Assembly: GCA_947503935.1 (NCBI GenBank)
Contig: CANNFR010000002.1
Span: forward strand, 434,001 to 498,000
Reading direction: 5' to 3'
From: an uncultured Paracoccaceae bacterium
Lineage (GTDB): Bacteria; Pseudomonadota; Alphaproteobacteria; Rhodobacterales; Rhodobacteraceae
DNA length: 64,000 bases
Below are positions 1 to 9,578 of this stretch, piece by piece. The stretch's first letter is position 1; each line of letters opens with the position of its first letter. Under the pieces are notes generated by a model, which was not told the origin of the DNA, did no database searches, and saw nothing but the letters and a program-made list of their open reading frames with translations. Position numbers and translations under genes: made by a program.

Positions 1-465
1 CAGAATGATCGCGTTTTCCAGGATCAGGTGTCGGCGTGCCTGGGACGCGAAGCGGGTGAGCGTCGCGAGGTCTTCATCAGAGATGCCCTGATCGCCGGAC
101 GAGATTCTCAGAAGGATTTCAAGGATGATGGGTGCTTGCTCGTCCGCATGGTCGTGGTCGGACGACAAGCGCCGTATGGCCTTGTCGATCTCGTCTTCCG
201 CCTCGCACCGTCGTTTAAGCAGTGGGAAGAGGTCTTCTTTCTCATCTTCCAGATGAAGCGGAAGTTCGTTTATCAGAAATGCCAGGACTTGATCTGCGAC
301 ATTCGGATCGGGGGCCTCTGATTGCGCCAATATATCCATTTTCGAACAGATCTCACGCTCGCGCAGATGGTCCTCGTGAATGAACTCAAGTGGGTTTCCA
401 AGAAGCTTGAGGTCCGTGGGCCCGAGGCATTCGCCTCGCTTCAGATCGCGTGCATGTTTGGTCAT
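1..465 (-). CDS. Hemerythrin HHE domain protein (3' end outside window)
   Basis: Reading the minus strand from the ATG at 465 gives an open frame that runs off the left edge, about 155 residues here. It carries the spaced His/Glu pattern of the HHE hemerythrin family: H30 and H33 near the N-terminus, then an HLEDE motif, then SDHDHADE. These residues normally bind a di-iron centre, used for O2 or NO sensing or handling. A purine-rich GGGAGGGCGG precedes the start. It follows the parvulin gene by 19 bases on the same strand and is probably the last visible gene of the nar operon. A role against nitrosative stress during nitrate respiration is inferred from position only. The C-terminus cannot be seen. 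Confidence 0.85.
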   Translation of the reverse strand, partial: MTKHARDLKRGECLGPTDLKLLGNPLEFIHEDHLREREICSKMDILAQSEAPDPNVADQVLAFLINELPLHLEDEKEDLFPLLKRRCEAEDEIDKAIRRLSSDHDHADEQAPIILEILLRISSGDQGISDEDLATLTRFASQARRHLILENAIIL

Positions 466-484
466 GGGTCCGCCCTCCCAGGGG

Positions 485-1282
485 CTAGCCCGATCGGAGG
501 TCCGCGCCGGAGATTTCGGCGGACGCGACCAGCTGGTTGACGAAGGATCGGGCCGCTTGGGCCCAGGACGCTTTCTCCATGGCGTCCGAGATTTTCTGGC
601 ATACGGCATCAAAGGGAAGGACGGCGCCGTCGGCCACCGCATCCATATGAATGATGTGCCAGCCGTGACGCGACAGAACCGGCTTGGGGGTGATCTGCCC
701 ATCCGAAAGCCGGCGCAAAGCCGCCTCGAACTCGGGCACGGTATCGCCCGGCCCCAGCTGGCCAAGCGCGCCGCCTGAGGTTTTTGATCCGCAATCGCTA
801 TGGTCCTTTGCCAGTTCTGGGAACCTGCGCGGGTTGCCAAGGGCCCGCGCGGTCAAGTCGAGTGCACGGGTGTAGGCCGCGCTTTTGGCTTTGTCGTCGC
901 GGGGATCGCAAGCGCAGAGGATATGCGACACCTCCCACAATGGCGGGGCTCGGAAGCGAGAAGGGTCACGCTCCCATTCCTGCCTGACGGCGGCGTCGCT
1001 GGGGGCTTCTACCTTGATGACGTCGTCGAGAAGTCCCCGGATCAGAGCCTCCTCATCTGTTTCGAACCGGCCTGGTTCGACCTCGGCGGGCTCTGGCTGC
1101 AGCCCCCTTGCGCGCGCGGCCTGCAGCAACAGGGTGCGGATCGCCACGGCATTTGCGGCCTTGCGCCAGGCGATGCCCGGCTTGCCTTTCGGCGCGGCAT
1201 GGTTCTGTGCCTCTGCGGCGATGACCGCATGTGGCACGGCCTCACCGTTGACAATCAGATCGGGGAAGAGAGCTGCATTCAT
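485..1282 (-). CDS. PpiC-type (parvulin) peptidyl-prolyl isomerase of the nar operon
   Basis: The protein has 265 residues. A parvulin domain covers roughly residues 113-215, with the recognisable SHILCA start, the GGALGQLGPGDTVPEFE stretch and the RHGWHIIHMD end. The first 110 residues resemble the helical N-terminal part of NifM/PpiC-like proteins. No convincing signal peptide is seen, so it is probably cytoplasmic. It starts 5 bases after narI, so it is co-transcribed with the reductase genes. A PpiC gene in this position is known from Pseudomonas nar operons; help in folding or maturation of NarGHI is the usual guess. The substrate cannot be read from sequence. Confidence 0.9.
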   Translation of the reverse strand: MNAALFPDLIVNGEAVPHAVIAAEAQNHAAPKGKPGIAWRKAANAVAIRTLLLQAARARGLQPEPAEVEPGRFETDEEALIRGLLDDVIKVEAPSDAAVRQEWERDPSRFRAPPLWEVSHILCACDPRDDKAKSAAYTRALDLTARALGNPRRFPELAKDHSDCGSKTSGGALGQLGPGDTVPEFEAALRRLSDGQITPKPVLSRHGWHIIHMDAVADGAVLPFDAVCQKISDAMEKASWAQAARSFVNQLVASAEISGADLRSG

Positions 1283-1287
1283 CTCGC

Positions 1288-2079
1288 CTACTCCGCCGGT
1301 TGCGCGCCCGGCGCCTTTTGGGGACCTGCTGCGCGAGCCTGAGGCGCAGCCGTACTCTTCCGCGATGGAAGAACCTCACTCCGCCGTGACCGTACGATCT
1401 GATAGCCGGATCGGAACAGGTACCGGAACGGAGCGACAAAGCCCGAGATCATGTGCACCAGCCGTGTAAACGGGAACAATATGGTGATCAGCAGACCCAG
1501 GAAGATATGCAGCTTGTAGAGCCAGTGGACATCGATGACCGTCGCCCAGGCGTTGATGTTCCAGGTCACGATGCTCTGTGACCACGTCATGAAGCGCACC
1601 ATCTCGGCGCCATCCATATGCTGCAGTGTCTGCGTGATGGTCAGCAGCCCGGTGGCCAGCTGTAGCCAGATCAGCACCATGATGATGATGTCAGGATAGC
1701 TGGATGTGACGCGGATGCGTGCGTCGAAGAGGCGTCGGTGCAAGAGCATGGTTGCACCGATCAGCGCCGCGATGCCTGCCGGGCCACCGATCAGCACCGC
1801 CATCCACTGTTTCAGCGCATAGGGAATACCGATCGCGTCCAGAACCCAGACCGGTGTGAAGAGGCCGACAAGGTGACCGAAGAACACCGTCAGGATGCCC
1901 ACGTGAAACAGGATGGACCCCCAGACCAGTTGCTTGCGCCGCAGAAGCTGGCTGGAGGAACTTTTCCAGGTGAAAGGGTCGCGCTCGTAGCGCGCGATGG
2001 AGCCTACCAGAAGCACCGTCAAGGCGACGTATGGCATGACGCCGAAGATGATGAAGTCGATATCGAGATTGGGGAACAT
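1288..2079 (-). CDS. narI: Respiratory nitrate reductase gamma subunit (cytochrome b)
   Basis: NarI is the membrane anchor that takes electrons from quinol through two b hemes and passes them to NarH. The 263-residue protein has five predicted membrane helices. Candidate heme ligands H59, H69, H191 and H209 sit about three to four residues beyond the E. coli NarI ligands (56, 66, 187, 205). The C-terminal tail, about residues 225-263, is Ala/Pro/Arg rich, cytoplasmic-looking and longer than in E. coli (225 aa). It starts 12 bases after narJ. Confidence 0.97.
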   Translation of the reverse strand: MFPNLDIDFIIFGVMPYVALTVLLVGSIARYERDPFTWKSSSSQLLRRKQLVWGSILFHVGILTVFFGHLVGLFTPVWVLDAIGIPYALKQWMAVLIGGPAGIAALIGATMLLHRRLFDARIRVTSSYPDIIIMVLIWLQLATGLLTITQTLQHMDGAEMVRFMTWSQSIVTWNINAWATVIDVHWLYKLHIFLGLLITILFPFTRLVHMISGFVAPFRYLFRSGYQIVRSRRSEVLPSRKSTAAPQARAAGPQKAPGAQPAE

Positions 2080-2091
2080 CTTGGTCTCTCC

Positions 2092-2796
2092 CTATTCGGC
2101 CGCGTGACGTGGGGTGGGATTTGCGGGCTGATCCATACGCGCGAGCATGTCGCGCACCTGCGGGCAGCCGGCATTGGGATCGGGGCCAAAGCGCACCTCG
2201 CTTTCCTCCCAGACCGCGTCGAGTGCCTCCAGATCGTTCGGATCGTCATCGGGCTGGTCAAGCAGCTCGGCCACTGCTGCGCGGTCGGCCTTTGCCCCGG
2301 CCAGTTGCAGCAAGGCGGCGAACGCGGCGTCATAGGGGCTTTCCCGCCGGACAAGCCGTGCGTTCAATGCCGCAAGGATATGCGCCGCGTCCGCAAGGAT
2401 GTCCTGCGCCTCGGTGAAGGGACGCGTCGCCAGGAACTCCAGCAGCACCGGAAGATGGTCGGGAAGCTCGCTCGTCGCCGGCTCAAAGCCCGCCTCGCGG
2501 TACATCTCGACCAGCGACACCATGGCGCCGCCCCGGTCCCGGCTTTCGCCGTGGACATGTTCGAAGAGGTTGAGTGACAGCGTGCGCGAGCGATCGAAGA
2601 GCGCCACATAGGTCTCCTCCAGCTCATAGATGTCGCGCCCGCCCAACTCGTCTACCAGTGGGCGTAGGGCCCGGCGGGTTGCCGCTGTCAGCCGCGTGTC
2701 CGAAGCCAGAACGCCGCCAATCTCCGGCATGGCCTGCTGCAACGCGCGTGTCGGGTAGCTGAGGATCAGCGAGAGTGCTTTCAGGGACCGGTCCAT
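2092..2796 (-). CDS. narJ: Nitrate reductase molybdenum cofactor assembly chaperone NarJ
   Basis: This 234-residue TorD/NarJ-family protein binds apo-NarG and holds it until the molybdenum cofactor is inserted and the enzyme docks on NarI. The all-helical N-terminus (LKALSLILSYPTRALQQAM) and the ELEETYVALFDRSRTLSLNL stretch are typical. I place the start at the ATG at 2796: it overlaps the narH stop as TGATG and has a GGAGG seven bases upstream. A GTG one codon earlier is possible. The length is normal for the family. Confidence 0.96.
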   Translation of the reverse strand: MDRSLKALSLILSYPTRALQQAMPEIGGVLASDTRLTAATRRALRPLVDELGGRDIYELEETYVALFDRSRTLSLNLFEHVHGESRDRGGAMVSLVEMYREAGFEPATSELPDHLPVLLEFLATRPFTEAQDILADAAHILAALNARLVRRESPYDAAFAALLQLAGAKADRAAVAELLDQPDDDPNDLEALDAVWEESEVRFGPDPNAGCPQVRDMLARMDQPANPTPRHAAE

Positions 2797-4316
2797 CACA
2801 TCACCTCCGGCATTTTGAGCGGGCGTTTGGCCTTGCCGAAGAGCGAGGTCTTGGACGTGCCGGTGGAGCAGCCGTTGCCGTCGGTGAAGCCACAGCCGCC
2901 CTTGAGGTCGTAGGCGACCTCGACCTGTTCGCGGTGTGTTGTCGGGATCACGAAGCGGTCCTCGTAATCCGCCAGCGCCATGATCTTGTACATGTCCTCG
3001 ATCACCCGCCCGGAGAGGCCGACACGGGCTGCGATCGCCTCGTCGTTGACGCCGTCCACCGTCTTGGCGCGCATGTAGGCCCGCATCGCCAACATGCGCT
3101 CGAGCGCGCTGACCACCGGGGCCTCATCGCCCGCCGTCAGCATGTTGGCGAGGTAGCGGACGGGGATGCGCAGGTCCTGGACATTCGGCATCATGCCATC
3201 GATGCCGATCTTGCCCGCCTCAGCGGCGTTCTGGATCGGAGAGAGCGGCGGGATGTACCACACCATCGGCAGCGTCCGGTATTCGGGATGCAGCGGGAAG
3301 GCGACCTTCCACTCCATCGCCATCTTCCAGATCGGGCTTTCCTGCGCGGCCTTGATCCAATCCTCGGGGATGCCATCGGCCCGCGCCGTTTCAATGACGA
3401 CCGGATCGTTGGGATCGAGGAACACGTCCAGTTGCGCGTCGTAAAGCTCTTGCTCGGTCGGCGCGTTGGCGGCTGTGTCGATCTTGTCGGCATCGTAGAG
3501 CATCACGCCCAGATACCGGATGCGGCCCACGCAGGTTTCCGAACAGACGGTCGGGTTACCGCTCTCGATGCGCGGATAGCACAGCGTGCATTTTTCCGAT
3601 TTGCCGGTCGACCAGTTGTAGTAGACCTTCTTGTAAGGGCAGCCCGAGACGCACATCCGCCAGCCCCGGCATTTTTCCTGATCGATCAGAACGATGCCGT
3701 CCTCTTCGCGCTTGTAGATCGCGCCCGAGGGGCACGACGCCGCGCAGGCCGGGTTCAGGCAGTGCTCGCAGAGCCGGGGAAGATACATCATGAAGGTGTT
3801 CTCGTATTCCCCGTAGATCTCCTTCTGGATGCCTTCGAAGTTGTAGTCCTGGCTTCGTTTCGAGAATTCGCCGCCCAGAATTTCCTCCCAGTTCGGGCCC
3901 TTTTCGATCTTCTCGATCCGCTCACCGGTGATTTTGGAATAGGGGCGCGCCGTGGGGAACGCCTCCATCTCTGGGGCGGATTTCAGGTGGTCGTGGTCGA
4001 AATCGAACGGCTCATAGTAGTCGTCGATTTCGGGCAGGTCGGGGTTGGCGAAGATGTTGGAGAGGATCCGCCACTTGCTGCCTTGCTTGGGCTGCAGCTT
4101 GCCGGATTTGGTCCGCTCCCATCCGCCTTTCCAGCGCGCCTGGTTTTCCCAGTCGGTCGGATAGCCGGTACCCGGCTTCGTCTCCACATTATTGAACCAG
4201 GCGTATTCGACCCCGTCCCGCGTGGTCCACACGTTCTTGCAGGTGACCGAGCAGGTGTGGCACCCGATGCATTTATCGAGGTTCAGCACCATGCCGATTT
4301 GTGCGCGCACTCTCAT
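2796..4316 (-). CDS. narH: Respiratory nitrate reductase beta subunit (iron-sulfur)
   Basis: NarH has 506 residues and relays electrons from NarI to NarG through three [4Fe-4S] clusters and one [3Fe-4S] cluster. Four cysteine groups are visible: C16/C19/C22/C26 (CIGCHTCSVTC), CEHCLNPACAASC, CRGWRMCVSGC and KCTLCYPR with a later CSETC. The Trp in CRGWRMC replaces a cysteine, as expected for the [3Fe-4S] site. The start overlaps the narG stop by four bases (ATGA), and the stop overlaps narJ. It is cytoplasmic and bound to NarG. Confidence 0.98.
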   Translation of the reverse strand: MRVRAQIGMVLNLDKCIGCHTCSVTCKNVWTTRDGVEYAWFNNVETKPGTGYPTDWENQARWKGGWERTKSGKLQPKQGSKWRILSNIFANPDLPEIDDYYEPFDFDHDHLKSAPEMEAFPTARPYSKITGERIEKIEKGPNWEEILGGEFSKRSQDYNFEGIQKEIYGEYENTFMMYLPRLCEHCLNPACAASCPSGAIYKREEDGIVLIDQEKCRGWRMCVSGCPYKKVYYNWSTGKSEKCTLCYPRIESGNPTVCSETCVGRIRYLGVMLYDADKIDTAANAPTEQELYDAQLDVFLDPNDPVVIETARADGIPEDWIKAAQESPIWKMAMEWKVAFPLHPEYRTLPMVWYIPPLSPIQNAAEAGKIGIDGMMPNVQDLRIPVRYLANMLTAGDEAPVVSALERMLAMRAYMRAKTVDGVNDEAIAARVGLSGRVIEDMYKIMALADYEDRFVIPTTHREQVEVAYDLKGGCGFTDGNGCSTGTSKTSLFGKAKRPLKMPEVM

Positions 4317-7300
4317 TCGGCTGCCTCCTTCTGGGTCGCTTCGCGGTCGAGCCAGTCGACCTTTTGCATTTTCCGCACGACGACGAATTCATCGCGGTTG
4401 CAGCCCACGGTGCCGTAGTAGTTGAAGCCGTAGCTTTGCTGCGCATAGCCGCCGATCATGTGGGTGGGTTTCAGAACCGCGCGGGTGACCGAGTTATGGA
4501 TGCCCCCGCGCTTGCCGGTCTTCTCCGAACCGGGCGTGTTCACGATCTTCTCCTGCGCGTGATACATGAAGGTCGTCCCGTCCCTCATGCGCTGGGACAC
4601 GACGGCCCGGGCGGTCAGCGCGCCGTTCACGTTGTAAAGCTCGACCCAGTCGTTATCGGCGATGCCGGCCTTCGCCGCGTCGTTCTCACTGATCCAGATC
4701 ACCGGACCGCCCCGGTTCAGCGTCAGCATCAAAAGGTTGTCGGAATAGGTCGAGTGGATGCCCCATTTCTGGTGCGGCGTGATGAAGTTCAGAACCACGT
4801 GGGGCTGCCCGTCGCGGGCGTCGGAATTGACCTCCTCCGTGATGGTCTTGAGGTCCACCGGAGGTCGGTAGGACATGAAGCCCTCGCCAAAGGCGCGCAT
4901 CCACAGGTGATCCTGATAAAGCTGTTGCCGCCCCGTCAGGGTCCGCCAGGGGATCAGCTCGTGCACGTTGGTATAGCCCGCATTGTAGCTGACCTTCTCG
5001 CTTTCGATGCCCGACCATGTGGGGCTGGAGATGATCTTGCGGGGCTGCGCCGCGATGTCATGGAAGCGGATCTTCTGGTGATGTTCGCCCTCGGCCAGGT
5101 GCGCGTGCTCGCGCCCTGTGTTCTGCTCGAGCGCCTCCCAAGCCTTGACGGCAACATTGCCGTTGGTCTCGGGCGCCAGCATCAAGATGACCTCGCAGGC
5201 GTCGATCGCCGTTTCGATCTTGGGCCGCCCTTTCGCGGGGCCGTCCTGTTTCACGCCATTCAGCGCGGCGAGGTTTTCGACCTCTTCCTCGGTGTTCCAG
5301 GTGATGCCCTTGCCGCCATTGCCGAGCTTTTCCATGAGAGGCCCAAGCGCCGTGAAGCGGTCATAGATCGCGGTATAGTCACGCTCCACCGGCACGAAGG
5401 CCGGCGCGGTCTTGCCCGGGATCAGATCGCATTCGCCTTTCTTCCAGTCGCGCACCTGATCCTGAGCGATCTCGGACGGCATGTCGTGCAGCAAAGGCAG
5501 GGAGACGATGTCGGTTTCCTTGCCGAGGATTTCGGGGGCCACCTCCTGCACCTTCTTGGCAATGGCCTTGAAGATCTCGAAGTCGGATTTGGACTCATAT
5601 GCCGGGTCTACCGCCGCCTGAAGCGGGTGGATGAACGGGTGCATGTCCGACGTGTTCAGGTCATCCTTTTCGTACCAAGAGGCCGTCGGCAGGACGATGT
5701 CGGAATAGACCGCCGTGGTCGACATGCGGAAGTCGATGGTGACCAGAAGGTCGAGTTTGCCCTCGGGGGCGGTCTCGTGCCACTTGGCCTCCTTGGGCAG
5801 CGCACGGCCCTCCTCGCCCAGATCGCGGCCGAGCACGCCGTGGTCGGTGCCCAGGAGGTGTTTGAGGAAGTACTCGTGGCCCTTGCCGGACGACCCGAGC
5901 AGGTTCGACCGCCAGACGAAGAGGTTGCGCGGCCAGTTCTCGGGCGCGTCGGGGTCTTCGCAAGCCATCTCTAGCTCGCCGGATTTCAGCTGCTGGGCGA
6001 CATAGGCAGGGATTTCCATTCCCGCCTCTTTCGCCTGCCTGGCCACCTCCAGCGGGTTGGTCTTGAGCTGCGGCGCGGATGGCAGCCAACCCATCCGTTC
6101 GGCGCGGATGTTGTAGTCGATCAGGCTGATGTCCCAGTCGCCTTCGGGTGCCGTGGGCGACAGGATCTCATCCGCTGTCAGCGTCTCATAGCGCCACTGA
6201 TCGGTATGCGCGTACCAGGCGGAGGTTGAGTTCATGTGCCGCGGCGGGCGGCCCCAATCCAGCGCGAAGGCCAAAGGGGCCCAGCCCGTCTGCGGGCGCA
6301 GCTTTTCCTGGCCCACATAATGCGCCCAGCCGCCGCCGGACTGGCCCACGCAACCGCACATCACCAGCATGTTGATGACGCCGCGATAGTTCATGTCCAT
6401 GTGGTACCAGTGGTTCATCGCCGCCCCGATGATGATCATGGACTTGCCTTGGGTCTTCTCGGCGGTGTCGGCGAATTCGCGTGCCACATGGGCGATCTTG
6501 TCGGCGGAAACGCCGGTGATCTTCTCGGCCCACGCGGGCGTGCCGGGCACATCCTCATCATAGGACTTGGCCACCCAGTCGCCGCCGAGGCCCCGGTCGA
6601 GGCCATAATTGGCGCAGAAGAGGTCGAAGACCGTGGCCACCAGAACCTCACCCTCCGCCGTCTGGACGCGCTTGACGGGCACGTTCTTCGTCAGGATGTC
6701 TGGGCGCGTGTCGCCTGTGGTGAAGGCTTCAGTCGCCGCGCCGCCGAAATAGGGGAAGTCGACGCCGCAGATATCGTCATGGTCATCCTCGAGGATCAGC
6801 GACATCTGCAGCTTGGCGTCTTTGCCATCTGCCTTCTCTTCGAGGTTCCATTCACCCTTCTCGCCCCAACGATAACCGATGGCGCCATTGGGCGAGACCA
6901 GCTTGCCGGACGCCTCATCAAAGGCGACCGTCTTCCATTCCGGGTTGTTGTCTTCGCCCAGCTTTCCGTCAAGGTCATCGGCCCGCAGGAAGCGACCGGG
7001 CACAAGGCGGCCGTCCCTTTCTTCCAGCCGGACCAGCATCGGCATGTCGGAATACTTGCGGCAGTAGTTTTCGAAATACTCGGCCTGCCGGTCGATGTGA
7101 AACTCGCGCAGGATGACGTGGCCGAAGGCCATGGCCAGCGCCGCGTCGGTGCCCTGCTTCACGTTCAGCCAGACGTCGGCGAATTTCGACGCCTCGGAAT
7201 AGTCGGGGCAGATGACGGCGGATTTGGTGCCCTTGTAGCGCACCTCGGTGTAGAAATGTGCGTCGGGCGTCCGCGTCTGCGGCACGTTCGAGCCCCAGAT

Positions 7301-8053
7301 CAGCAAGTAGCTGGAATTGTACCAGTCGGCACTTTCCGGCACGTCCGTCTGTTCGCCCCAGGTCATGGGCGAGGCGGGCGGCAGGTCGCAATACCAGTCG
7401 TAGAACGACATGCAGACGCCGCCCATCAGTGACAAATAACGGGATCCGGCGGCGTAGCTGACCATCGACATGGCCGGGATCGGCGAGAAGCCAAAGATGC
7501 GGTCGGGGCCGTAGGTCTTGGCGGTGTAGGCGTTGGCTGCTGCCGTGATCTCGGTCGCCTCGTCCCAGGTCGCCCGGACCAAGCCGCCCAGGCCGCGTTT
7601 GGAGGTGTAAGAGGCGCGCAGGATCGGGTCGGACTGGATCGCTCTCCACGCCTGGATCGGGGTCTTCGTCTTGCGCATCTCGCGCCAGATCTTCATCAGC
7701 CGCCCCCGAACGAGCGGGTTTTTCACCCGGTTCGCGGAATAGAGATACCAGCTGTAGGACGCCCCTCGCGCACAGCCGCGCGGTTCGTGGTTCGGCAGAT
7801 CGGGCCGCGTGCGGGGGTAATCCGTCTGCTGCGTCTCCCACGTCACGATGCCGGACTTGACGTAGATCTTCCAGCTGCAGGACCCGGTGCAGTTCACCCC
7901 ATGGGTTGAGCGGACGATCTTGTCGTGACGCCAGCGGTTTCTGTAGGTCTCCTCCCAGTCGCGGTCTTCGTTGGTGACCTGACCGTGGCCGCTGGCGAAC
8001 TCTTCCAGCTTGTTCGACTGGAGGAAGTTCAATCTGTCGAGCAGGTGGCTCAT
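4313..8053 (-). CDS. narG: Respiratory nitrate reductase alpha subunit (Mo-bisMGD)
   Basis: This 1246-residue catalytic subunit reduces nitrate to nitrite on the cytoplasmic face. H51, C55, C59 and C94 form the FS0 iron-sulfur site, each one residue beyond the E. coli positions. The motif SFYDWYCDLPPASPMTWGEQ contains the conserved Asp (D223 here) that ligates molybdenum. A longer open frame begins at 8107, but the ATG at 8053 has AGGAGA in good position and gives the family's MSHLLDRLNFLQ N-terminus, so I start there. No twin-arginine signal is seen; E. coli NarG keeps only a vestigial one. Narrow 61-base gap after narK2. Confidence 0.98.
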   Translation of the reverse strand: MSHLLDRLNFLQSNKLEEFASGHGQVTNEDRDWEETYRNRWRHDKIVRSTHGVNCTGSCSWKIYVKSGIVTWETQQTDYPRTRPDLPNHEPRGCARGASYSWYLYSANRVKNPLVRGRLMKIWREMRKTKTPIQAWRAIQSDPILRASYTSKRGLGGLVRATWDEATEITAAANAYTAKTYGPDRIFGFSPIPAMSMVSYAAGSRYLSLMGGVCMSFYDWYCDLPPASPMTWGEQTDVPESADWYNSSYLLIWGSNVPQTRTPDAHFYTEVRYKGTKSAVICPDYSEASKFADVWLNVKQGTDAALAMAFGHVILREFHIDRQAEYFENYCRKYSDMPMLVRLEERDGRLVPGRFLRADDLDGKLGEDNNPEWKTVAFDEASGKLVSPNGAIGYRWGEKGEWNLEEKADGKDAKLQMSLILEDDHDDICGVDFPYFGGAATEAFTTGDTRPDILTKNVPVKRVQTAEGEVLVATVFDLFCANYGLDRGLGGDWVAKSYDEDVPGTPAWAEKITGVSADKIAHVAREFADTAEKTQGKSMIIIGAAMNHWYHMDMNYRGVINMLVMCGCVGQSGGGWAHYVGQEKLRPQTGWAPLAFALDWGRPPRHMNSTSAWYAHTDQWRYETLTADEILSPTAPEGDWDISLIDYNIRAERMGWLPSAPQLKTNPLEVARQAKEAGMEIPAYVAQQLKSGELEMACEDPDAPENWPRNLFVWRSNLLGSSGKGHEYFLKHLLGTDHGVLGRDLGEEGRALPKEAKWHETAPEGKLDLLVTIDFRMSTTAVYSDIVLPTASWYEKDDLNTSDMHPFIHPLQAAVDPAYESKSDFEIFKAIAKKVQEVAPEILGKETDIVSLPLLHDMPSEIAQDQVRDWKKGECDLIPGKTAPAFVPVERDYTAIYDRFTALGPLMEKLGNGGKGITWNTEEEVENLAALNGVKQDGPAKGRPKIETAIDACEVILMLAPETNGNVAVKAWEALEQNTGREHAHLAEGEHHQKIRFHDIAAQPRKIISSPTWSGIESEKVSYNAGYTNVHELIPWRTLTGRQQLYQDHLWMRAFGEGFMSYRPPVDLKTITEEVNSDARDGQPHVVLNFITPHQKWGIHSTYSDNLLMLTLNRGGPVIWISENDAAKAGIADNDWVELYNVNGALTARAVVSQRMRDGTTFMYHAQEKIVNTPGSEKTGKRGGIHNSVTRAVLKPTHMIGGYAQQSYGFNYYGTVGCNRDEFVVVRKMQKVDWLDREATQKEAAE

Positions 8054-8114
8054 AAGGTTTTCTCCTATTGGCGACCTGGACGCGCGAGGCCGCGCGCCCG
8101 GTGGCATTGGTGGC

Positions 8115-9512
8115 TCAGCACGGAACGGGCGCGTTCTTGCGGCTGTAGAAGATCCAGGTGATCGCGACGCAGACCACGTAGAAGCTGAGGAATGCCCAGA
8201 GCGCGCCGTTGGGGGCCCCGGTCATGCTGATCGAGGTGCCGTAGGCCTTGGGGATGAAGAACGCCCCGTAGGCGGCAATGGCAGAGGTGAAGGCGATGAT
8301 GGCAGCACTTTCACGCTCGGACTGCTTCAGGGTCGCCGCTTCGTCCAGTTGCGGCATCAGACGTGGCACTTCCTGGCGCATGATCGATGGGATCATCTGG
8401 AAGGTCGACGCGTTGCCGACGCCGGTCAGGAAGAAAAGCGCCATGAAGCAGGCGAAAAAGCCCCAGAAATTGCCCGCAGGGTTCGCGTCGGATGGCAGGA
8501 ATTGCAGCACACCCCAGACCGCGACGATCATGCCGAGGAAGGTCCAGAAGGTGACGCGCCCGCCGCCGAACTTGTCGGACACCCAGCCGGTCGCGGCACG
8601 GCTCAGCGCGCCCACAAGTGGCCCGAGAAAGGCGTATTGCAGGACGTTCACGTCCGGGAATTGCGTCTTCATCAGCAGTGGAAAGCCCGCGGCGTAGCCG
8701 ATGAAGCTGCCGAAGGTGCCGGTATAAAGGATGCACATGATCCAGTTGTGGCGCCGGGAAAAGATGATCGACTGCTCTTTGAACGAAGCTTTGGCATCCG
8801 CGATATCGTTCATCCCGAACCACGCTGCGATGGCCGAAAGGGCGATGAACGGTACCCAGACGAAGCCCGCGTTCTGGATCCACAGCTGACTGCCGTCATC
8901 AAGCGTGACAGGCTCGCCACCGAGGGCGCCGAAGACGCCCGCGGTGATCACCATGGGCACGACGAATTGCATCACCGACACACCGAGGTTGCCCAGACCC
9001 GCGTTCAGGGCCAAAGCGTTGCCCTTGGTCTTCTTGGGGTAGAAGTAGGCGATGTTGGCCATGGATGAGGCGAAGTTGCCGCCGCCAAAGCCGCACATCA
9101 GGGCCAGCGCCAGGAACATCACGTAAGGTGTTTCGGGGTTCTGCACGGCGAAGCCGATGCCCAGAGCGGGCAGGAGGAGCGAGGCGGTGGAAATCGCCGT
9201 CCACTTCCGACCGCCGAAGATCGGGACCATGAAACTGTAGAAGATGCGAAGGGTCGCCCCCGAAAGGCCCGGCAGTGCTGCAAGCCAGAAAAGCTGGCCT
9301 GTCGAATATGCAAACCCGATCGCCGGCAGTTTTGCGACGACGACCGACCACACCATCCAGACCGAGAAGGCCAGAAGCAGGTTCGGGATCGAAATCCAGA
9401 GGTTGCGCGTCGCGATTGCGTGTCCGCGGTCTTGCCAGAATTGCGGATCCTCGGGGCGCCAGTCGGTCAGTGTGTGTCCCTGCTGGCCGGGATGTGTTGC
9501 TGTGGTCGCCAT
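8115..9512 (-). CDS. narK2: NarK2-type nitrate/nitrite antiporter (MFS)
   Basis: This major facilitator has 465 residues and about 12 membrane helices. The glycine-rich signature region around CGFGGGNFASSMANIAYFYP and the N-terminal extension (WRPEDPQFWQDRG) fit the NarK2 type, which exchanges nitrate for nitrite. It lies between narK1 and narG on the same strand, so it should be induced with the reductase. In Paracoccus the two transporters are fused into one protein; here they are separate genes. Confidence 0.93.
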   Translation of the reverse strand: MATTATHPGQQGHTLTDWRPEDPQFWQDRGHAIATRNLWISIPNLLLAFSVWMVWSVVVAKLPAIGFAYSTGQLFWLAALPGLSGATLRIFYSFMVPIFGGRKWTAISTASLLLPALGIGFAVQNPETPYVMFLALALMCGFGGGNFASSMANIAYFYPKKTKGNALALNAGLGNLGVSVMQFVVPMVITAGVFGALGGEPVTLDDGSQLWIQNAGFVWVPFIALSAIAAWFGMNDIADAKASFKEQSIIFSRRHNWIMCILYTGTFGSFIGYAAGFPLLMKTQFPDVNVLQYAFLGPLVGALSRAATGWVSDKFGGGRVTFWTFLGMIVAVWGVLQFLPSDANPAGNFWGFFACFMALFFLTGVGNASTFQMIPSIMRQEVPRLMPQLDEAATLKQSERESAAIIAFTSAIAAYGAFFIPKAYGTSISMTGAPNGALWAFLSFYVVCVAITWIFYSRKNAPVPC

Positions 9513-9541
9513 GGGAACCTCCCTTGCGGCGGGTTGGTTTG

Positions 9542-9566
9542 GCGGGCCGCGCCATTTGCGGCCCGC
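9542..9566 (-). terminator. Hairpin between narK1 and narK2
   Basis: A perfect 9-bp inverted repeat (9542-9550 with 9558-9566, GCGGGCCGC/GCGGCCCGC) with a 7-base loop lies in the 66-base gap between the two transporter genes. No U-tract follows in the direction of transcription (minus strand), so a classical intrinsic terminator is unlikely. It may instead act as an mRNA-processing or 3'-end stabilising structure. Confidence 0.5.
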
Positions 9567-9578
9567 AAGCTGTTCAGA

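Noticed and set aside
2775-4418. 547-residue open frame antisense to narH
   Set aside because: Shadow of the strongly supported narH frame; low-complexity Arg/Val/Asp composition.
4301-5974. 557-residue open frame antisense to narG
   Set aside because: Shadow of narG with no recognisable domain.
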